DNA from: DATDPY01 sp964395765
Lineage (GTDB): Bacteria; Bacteroidota; Bacteroidia; Cytophagales; Cyclobacteriaceae
NCBI GenBank assembly: GCA_964395765.1
Contig: CAYNCU010000069.1
Coordinates: 1-18,418, forward strand
Reading direction: 5' to 3'
Length of the DNA: 18,418 nucleotides
Below are positions 14,042 through 18,418 of this stretch, in pieces. The notes under the pieces were generated by a model that saw nothing but the letters and a program-made list of their open reading frames with translations, ran no database searches and was not told the DNA's origin. The position numbers and the translations under genes are program-made. Positions within the stretch are counted from its first letter, which is position 1. Every line of letters begins with the position of its first letter.

Positions 14042-15253
14042 TTATTTTTTGGCTAGCCAGTTTTCCGGATTCAGCTTTTTATTATCTTTCCATACCTGGA
14101 ACTGCACCTCCGAAACATCATCATTATTGGTATTGACTATTCCGATCGGGTCGTTGGCTTTAACGACTTGCCCCTGTTTAACGGATACATCCTTAAGCTT
14201 GGCATAAACGGTAAAATACTCCCCGTGCTGGATCAGTACAAAGTATTTCATGTCCCCCGGAACAAAGGCGATAGCTTTAACCACGCCATCAAATACTGCT
14301 TTCACCACTTCGTTGGAATTGGTCTGGATATCGACCCCGTAATTCGGAACGCTTAGTTTTTTATAAATCGGATGCGGATGGGTTCCGAAATGGGATGAAA
14401 TAAATCCTGTTGCCACAGGCCAGGGAAGTTTATTCTGGTTTTCTTCGAAAGATCTGGAAAGATTGGTAAGGTTGGGGGTCATTGTCATTTTTTCACTGGA
14501 TTTTCCTTTTGATGACTTGCGGATTTCTTCAGCTACCAGATCGGCAATTTTTTTATCCAGTTTGGCAATATCTTTCTTCCGGTTATCCAGTTCTGTTTTA
14601 AGTTCCGATTCCTTTTTACTCAGGTTGGCGATCAGGCTTCCCTGTTTATTTTTAAGGTTTATGAGAATGTTTTGTTGCGAAATTTCCTGGGTAAGCAATT
14701 TATTTTTTTCAATTCTTTTTTCCTCCAGGGCTTTTTCCTGGGTGATCAGCGATTGCTTAACCTGGTTGATCAGTTCCAGTTGTTTTTTTCTTTCTTCCGA
14801 ATACTGTTTCATGTATTTCATGCGCATAACCAACTGCGAAAAGGTGGCTGAAGAAAAGAGAAAGGTAAGGTCACGTAACCCGAATTCGGATTTATAGGTA
14901 TTTAAGGCCATAACGGAATACTCTGCCTTCAGTTTATCAAGATCGGATTGCAGCGAATGGATGACCTCATTCATTTCATTCATTTCGCTGTTGAGTAGAT
15001 CCATTTCATTATTGATGGATTTAATAAGCGATTCACCGGCATCGATCTGGTTATTCAGGGCTGCCAGCTGGCCTAAACTGTTTTTCTTTTGTTGCTGGGT
15101 TTCGTCGAGGATCTGTTGTGCTTCTTTTACTCTTTGTAACGCGGCCTTTTTTTCGGCTTCCAATGATTCCCGGGTCTGCTGGGCGTGGACGCCTTGAAGG
15201 AAAAGAAGCGCGGTTATGAAAAAAAATAATAATTTAATTCTCCCTGGGTTCAT
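14042..15253 (-). CDS. EnvC-like murein hydrolase activator with degenerate LytM (M23) domain
   Basis: The protein has 403 residues: a signal peptide (about 1-24), a long coiled coil (about 25-250, rich in Gln/Glu/Lys), a linker, and a C-terminal LytM/M23 domain (about 278-400, starting WPVATGFISSHFG). EnvC-type proteins do not cut the wall themselves; they switch on periplasmic amidases during cell separation. The M23 site here is largely missing: the HxGxD motif reads NYGVD (N304, D308), the usual YAHL is YAKL (K352), and the usual HLHFE reads EVQFQ (E382, Q384). Only D308 keeps its expected identity. This supports a regulatory, non-enzymatic role. The start ATG overlaps the end of the DUF4292 gene by 20 nt, so the genes are translationally linked. 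The target amidase is not in the window. Confidence 0.9.
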   Translation of the reverse strand: MNPGRIKLLFFFITALLFLQGVHAQQTRESLEAEKKAALQRVKEAQQILDETQQQKKNSLGQLAALNNQIDAGESLIKSINNEMDLLNSEMNEMNEVIHSLQSDLDKLKAEYSVMALNTYKSEFGLRDLTFLFSSATFSQLVMRMKYMKQYSEERKKQLELINQVKQSLITQEKALEEKRIEKNKLLTQEISQQNILINLKNKQGSLIANLSKKESELKTELDNRKKDIAKLDKKIADLVAEEIRKSSKGKSSEKMTMTPNLTNLSRSFEENQNKLPWPVATGFISSHFGTHPHPIYKKLSVPNYGVDIQTNSNEVVKAVFDGVVKAIAFVPGDMKYFVLIQHGEYFTVYAKLKDVSVKQGQVVKANDPIGIVNTNNDDVSEVQFQVWKDNKKLNPENWLAKK

Positions 15254-15989
15254 ACCGGTTGGGTATATTGAATGGGAATCTTACTCTTTTTTCACTGAAG
15301 GAGGCTTTCGTATAGGTGAAAATAATCTGGGTATTTATAGTCTTGTTTTTATCGGAATAAAATAAACTAATTGAATTATCCATGGCAAATAAAACGCTGT
15401 CGATGGTTTGGAAATTATGGTAATCGACATTCATATAATTCCTCGTGCTGTCGTCGGTAATACTCACCTTCTCAATTTTCATGGAATTGGAGTTTACGAA
15501 ATTATCTACAGAAATACCTCCGTTTTGCTGTTTGAGCATGTAATAATCCCCGCTTCGTAAAACTTTTTCATTCTGATTTCTGGGTAAAATAAGATTACCG
15601 ATAAATATAGATTGCAACATAGAATAATTCAAGTTGAAATTCAATCGCTGGCTGATAGAATCAATACTGATCTCGTAAAATTCCTTTTTTATTCGGTTAA
15701 TTAAATAAATGGAATCGGGCGTGATTACAGCGCGAAGGATTTCAACACCGATTCCCGGGTTGACCGACAGCCAGATAATACTGTCGTTTTTAATCCAGAT
15801 ATTGGCGATGGCGTTAAAACTTTCATTGCCATCCAGGTATTTTATTTTTGCTTTTGCTGTAAAATAATCAAAATTGATCTGGTCGACATTTAATTTCTTT
15901 TTTTCAAATGGATTTAAAGAATATATCTGTTTCTTACAGGAGAACAAAACCAGAGAGAGGACAAAAAACAAAAAAATTTTTTTATTCAT
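15234..15989 (-). CDS. DUF4292-family lipoprotein
   Basis: A 251-residue lipoprotein: the signal peptide ends LVLFSC with cysteine 18 as lipid-attachment site, then KKQIYSLNPF. The mature part is beta-rich, with segments such as YFTAKAKIKYLDGNESFNA, IWIKNDSIIWLSVNPGIGVEILRAVITPDSIYLINR and FSEKRVRFPFNIPNRYEP. It fits the DUF4292 family of Bacteroidota, whose layout resembles the LolA/LolB lipoprotein-carrier fold; that comparison is from memory, and a role in lipoprotein or lipid handling is only a suggestion. Its ATG overlaps the TPR gene stop by 8 nt and its end overlaps the EnvC-like gene by 20 nt, so it sits in the middle of a tightly coupled envelope operon. It has no internal promoter. 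Confidence 0.85.
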   Translation of the reverse strand: MNKKIFLFFVLSLVLFSCKKQIYSLNPFEKKKLNVDQINFDYFTAKAKIKYLDGNESFNAIANIWIKNDSIIWLSVNPGIGVEILRAVITPDSIYLINRIKKEFYEISIDSISQRLNFNLNYSMLQSIFIGNLILPRNQNEKVLRSGDYYMLKQQNGGISVDNFVNSNSMKIEKVSITDDSTRNYMNVDYHNFQTIDSVLFAMDNSISLFYSDKNKTINTQIIFTYTKASFSEKRVRFPFNIPNRYEPREN

Positions 15990-17745
15990 AAAGTTTCCCG
16001 TCGGAGATCTTTTTCATTAACAGGTCGGGATTGGAAGCGCCTCCTATATCTTTAGCCTTTTTCCATTGTTCCATCGCTTCTTTCGTCTTTCCCAACTTGT
16101 ATAATATGTCTCCGTAATGCTCTATAATATCGCCGTTAATATCACCGTTTTCCTGCAGTGCCTTTTCAATGATTTTTCTTGCATCTTCAACTTTTCCAAG
16201 ATTATACAATACCCATGCCCTTGTATCGAGGTAATTGGCATCATCGGGATGTAATTGAATTAACTTGGCCGAAAGCTTATTGGCATAATCCAGTCTTTCT
16301 TTACGAAGGGAGAGGAAGTAGGCATAATTATTCAGTACGTGATCATCATCGGGATCGAAATTTAAAACCGCTTCATAGGCAGAATCTGACCTGGCATAAT
16401 CTTTCAGGTTATTATAATCATCTCCCAGCAGTGCATTAAACCATGCGGTTAATTTCAAGTTGGAAGTTGAAAACTTTTTCCCGATTTCTAAATTAGCGAC
16501 AGAGTTGGTATAGTCCTTTTTCATATAATAGCTGGAACCGAGAAAATAATAAAGGATGGCCTGGTTAGGAAATATTTCCACCGCCTTTTCACTATGCTTA
16601 ATTACATTATCCCATTGATTCTCATTAATCTCAATGTTAATCACATTCTGCCATGCCTGGAAATTGTTATTATCGATCGCAAGGGATTTCAGGTACATCT
16701 CTTTCGCGGCATCCAATGAATCAAGTTGGGTCAGCAGGTCGCCGTATATAGCATAAGATTCCGCTTTTCCGGGATAAGTGGCAACTGTTTTATTCACCAG
16801 GTCATAGACAAATTGCCGGTTCAGGCTGTCCATGGGTTTGCTCATCTGTTCTTCTATGTACTGCAGCTTTGTTTCCAGGTCAAGATCAGAGCTGCTGAAA
16901 GCCTTATCAATATACTCTTTCGATTTCGCGTTATTCCCCTGGCTCCGGTAGGCTTCCGAAAGATCCAGAAGGAGATTGCCATCATCAGGATAGGATGGAA
17001 GCCATTTTTGAATAAAATCGATGGCCTCCTTGGATTTATCATTCGCGATCAGGGTTTTTGCCTGGTCCTCGACATATTCCGGTTCGTCAGGATAGGCGTT
17101 GATCAGTTTATTTCCCTCCTCAATTGCCTTATCCAGTTTACCCTGCTTTATATAAATTTCTTTCTTCTGGAGGCTGGCCTGTTCATTGATTCCGTAAGCA
17201 TTTTCAAACCGGTCATAGCATTTAAGAGCATCATCGTAATCCTTTTGATAATAATAAATCGCTGCCAATTCAAAAAGATAATCATCGGTATTGGGTATGG
17301 TATTGATCAGCTTTTCATAGGTATCGGCAGCAGCAGTAAAATCGGATTTCTTGATATAAATCTGAGCCAGCAAAAGATAATAGAATTTATTTTTAGGATC
17401 ATGGGAGACCGATTGCTGCGCATAGGGCAGGGCCTTGCTCAGGTCCCCGGTATGTACATAGATCTGTGCAATTTTAAATTCAACCGCAGCATTAGCAGGT
17501 TGCATTTCCAGGGTGCGCTGAAATAACAGCAATGACTTGGCATAATCTTCAAGGATATAATATTTTTCGGCTTCCATAAAATAATTCATGGCGAGTCTTG
17601 GATCGGCTGTGGCCATGGACAGCACGTGACTGTTTGCTTCGTCCTTTTTTCTTCCCTTTTTTTTCTGGGCAACGGCCGGAAGGATGGAGGTCAGCAGTAT
17701 TGCCATGAAAACCGAAAAGATGAATAACTTTTTAAAGGAAGTCAT
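15982..17745 (-). CDS. Secreted tetratricopeptide-repeat protein
   Basis: From ATG at 17745-17743 this gives 587 residues. A clear signal peptide (MTSFKKLFIFSVFMAILLTS, cut near AVAQ) is followed by a basic patch (KKKGRKK) and at least ten TPR-like helical pairs filling the rest, for example AEKYYILEDYAKSLLLFQRT and YEKLINTIPNTDDYLFELAA. TPR arrays bind partner proteins; this one should act in the periplasm or on a membrane surface. The open frame runs on upstream to a TTG at 17820, but that codon is part of the -7 promoter box and the extra 25 residues would bury the signal peptide, so I reject the longer start. The stop overlaps the DUF4292 gene by 8 nt. The shared operon with an EnvC-like regulator suggests a scaffold role in envelope assembly; this is inference. 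Confidence 0.9.
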   Translation of the reverse strand: MTSFKKLFIFSVFMAILLTSILPAVAQKKKGRKKDEANSHVLSMATADPRLAMNYFMEAEKYYILEDYAKSLLLFQRTLEMQPANAAVEFKIAQIYVHTGDLSKALPYAQQSVSHDPKNKFYYLLLAQIYIKKSDFTAAADTYEKLINTIPNTDDYLFELAAIYYYQKDYDDALKCYDRFENAYGINEQASLQKKEIYIKQGKLDKAIEEGNKLINAYPDEPEYVEDQAKTLIANDKSKEAIDFIQKWLPSYPDDGNLLLDLSEAYRSQGNNAKSKEYIDKAFSSSDLDLETKLQYIEEQMSKPMDSLNRQFVYDLVNKTVATYPGKAESYAIYGDLLTQLDSLDAAKEMYLKSLAIDNNNFQAWQNVINIEINENQWDNVIKHSEKAVEIFPNQAILYYFLGSSYYMKKDYTNSVANLEIGKKFSTSNLKLTAWFNALLGDDYNNLKDYARSDSAYEAVLNFDPDDDHVLNNYAYFLSLRKERLDYANKLSAKLIQLHPDDANYLDTRAWVLYNLGKVEDARKIIEKALQENGDINGDIIEHYGDILYKLGKTKEAMEQWKKAKDIGGASNPDLLMKKISDGKLYE

Positions 17746-17817
17746 GCTAAGTATTTCAAACGGTAAGATGCAATAACAAAACGAAGCGAGATAATGTATT
17801 CTTATTTTAGTGAACAG

Positions 17818-17850
17818 CAAATTTACGTCCTATAGGCAATAAATAACAAT
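17818..17850 (-). promoter_or_regulatory. Promoter of the TPR-DUF4292-EnvC operon
   Basis: On the minus strand ATTG (17850-17847) is followed after 21 nt by TAAATTTG (17825-17818), an exact -7 box. Transcription would start near 17811, about 65 nt before the ATG at 17745. The box overlaps the TTG that starts the longest open frame, which shows that frame's start cannot be used on this transcript. Confidence 0.65.
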
Positions 17851-17872
17851 CCGAATCTTAATATATGCCAAA

Positions 17873-18304
17873 TTATGGACCGGTGCTTCCAAAGCCTCCT
17901 GATTTCCTTTTACTTTCATTTAATGCTGATACCGGAATCCAGCGGGCTTTTTCGACTTTGGAAATGACTAATTGTGCAATTCTATCGCCATTTTTTACGA
18001 TAAATTCTGAGGCGGAAAGATTGATAAGAATGACTTTTATTTCGCCCCGGTAATCAGCGTCGATGGTGCCCGGTGTATTCAATACCGTAATACCGTGCTT
18101 TATCGCTAATCCGCTTCGTGGCCGTACCTGGGCTTCGTATCCTTCCGGCAGTTCAATAAATAAGCCGGTAGGAATTAAAGCCCTTTCCATGGGTTTTAAG
18201 ATGACATCTTCTGTCATAGCGGCATGCAGGTCCATTCCTGCAGCATGTTCGGTCTGATATTCCGGCAGAGGGTTGACCGAGGTGTTAACAATTTTTATTT
18301 CCAT
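17873..18304 (-). CDS. dut: Deoxyuridine 5'-triphosphate nucleotidohydrolase (dUTPase)
   Basis: The 143-residue length and all five trimeric dUTPase motifs are present: AAGMDLHA (21-28), PRSGLAIKHGI (62-72), GTIDADYRGEI (79-89) with the likely catalytic aspartate D82, DRIAQLVI (107-114), and the glycine-rich C-terminal RKSGGFGSTG (133-142) that closes over the nucleotide. The enzyme converts dUTP to dUMP and pyrophosphate, keeping uracil out of DNA and feeding thymidylate synthesis. It acts in the cytoplasm as a trimer. The start is ATG at 18304-18302. The TPR operon downstream has its own promoter, so dut need not be co-transcribed with it. No convincing promoter or terminator for dut itself was identified. 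Confidence 0.97.
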   Translation of the reverse strand: MEIKIVNTSVNPLPEYQTEHAAGMDLHAAMTEDVILKPMERALIPTGLFIELPEGYEAQVRPRSGLAIKHGITVLNTPGTIDADYRGEIKVILINLSASEFIVKNGDRIAQLVISKVEKARWIPVSALNESKRKSGGFGSTGP

Positions 18305-18405
18305 CGGCTTTTAAGGCGGAAAAATAATAAACTGAGATTTTCCTTATCGGTTAAATAAATTACTAAAATAAATACCAAGACAAAATCCATGGACTGTGAA
18401 ATCAG

Positions 18406-18413
18406 TAAATTTG
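18406..18413 (+). promoter_or_regulatory. Possible plus-strand -7 box at right edge
   Basis: TAAATTTG followed by CG on the plus strand matches the Bacteroidota -7 pattern exactly. No TTTG or TTG lies at the expected -33 position (about 18380). If real it would serve a divergent gene beyond the window, the only sign of plus-strand transcription here. Confidence 0.2.
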
Positions 18414-18418
18414 CGTTC

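Noticed and set aside
16726..17526. 266-codon plus-strand frame opposite the TPR gene
   Set aside because: Mirror frame of TPR coding sequence; the product is an Ile/Phe-rich string without domain signatures.
17746..17820. N-terminal 25-codon extension of the TPR protein from TTG
   Set aside because: The TTG is part of a promoter -7 box and the extension would precede an otherwise normal signal peptide.
18351..18384. Promoter of dut
   Set aside because: TTTG is present at 18384-18381 but the correctly spaced -7 position reads TTATTTAA or TTTATTTA, which misses the pattern at two or more places.

Overview
The window is a slice of a Bacteroidota (Bacteroidetes) chromosome with moderate AT content. 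Evidence for the phylum is the giant SprA translocon of the type IX secretion system, DUF4837 and DUF4292 lipoproteins, TonB proteins with a short proline-rich arm, the absence of clear Shine-Dalgarno sites, and several upstream regions carrying the phylum's -33 TTTG / -7 TAnnTTTG promoter pattern. The class cannot be fixed from this sequence alone. Every convincing gene lies on the minus strand, so transcription runs from the right edge to the left edge. I saw no rRNA, tRNA, CRISPR array, IS element or phage gene.

Layout in order of transcription: (1) dut (dUTPase, 17873-18304). (2) A compact envelope operon with its own promoter: a secreted TPR protein (15982-17745), a DUF4292 lipoprotein (15234-15989) and an EnvC-like LytM protein (14042-15253), with overlapping gene ends. 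(3) Two tatA paralogues (13691-13948 and 13117-13347), each with its own good promoter. A roughly 340 bp gap lies between them and a roughly 410 bp poorly coding gap follows the second. (4) A LysM lytic transglycosylase of MltD type (11309-12703) and a DUF4837 lipoprotein (10204-11271), 37 nt apart. (5) A promoter, then ruvA (9477-10070), sprA (2279-9460), gcvH (1853-2230) and a VanZ-family membrane gene (1453-1839), closely packed. (6) Two tandem tonB paralogues, the first complete (708-1385) with a strong terminator, the second cut by the left edge (1-478).

Most of the content serves the cell envelope: protein export across the inner membrane (TatA), export across the outer membrane (SprA), energy coupling to outer-membrane transporters (TonB), and cell-wall remodelling (transglycosylase, EnvC-like regulator). 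RuvA, GcvH and dUTPase are housekeeping passengers. From memory, the ruvA-sprA-gcvH-vanZ-tonB and dut-TPR-DUF4292-EnvC orders are common in this phylum, so this looks like core rather than accessory DNA.

I did not find a clearly new biological system. The points most worth attention are: the start of the TPR protein, where the longest reading frame begins inside a promoter; the EnvC-like protein, which lacks most zinc-site and catalytic residues; the tandem TonB pair with very different cytoplasmic tails; TTG starts for sprA and the vanZ-like gene; a perfect EF-hand-like loop in SprA; and the two intergenic gaps around the tatA genes.
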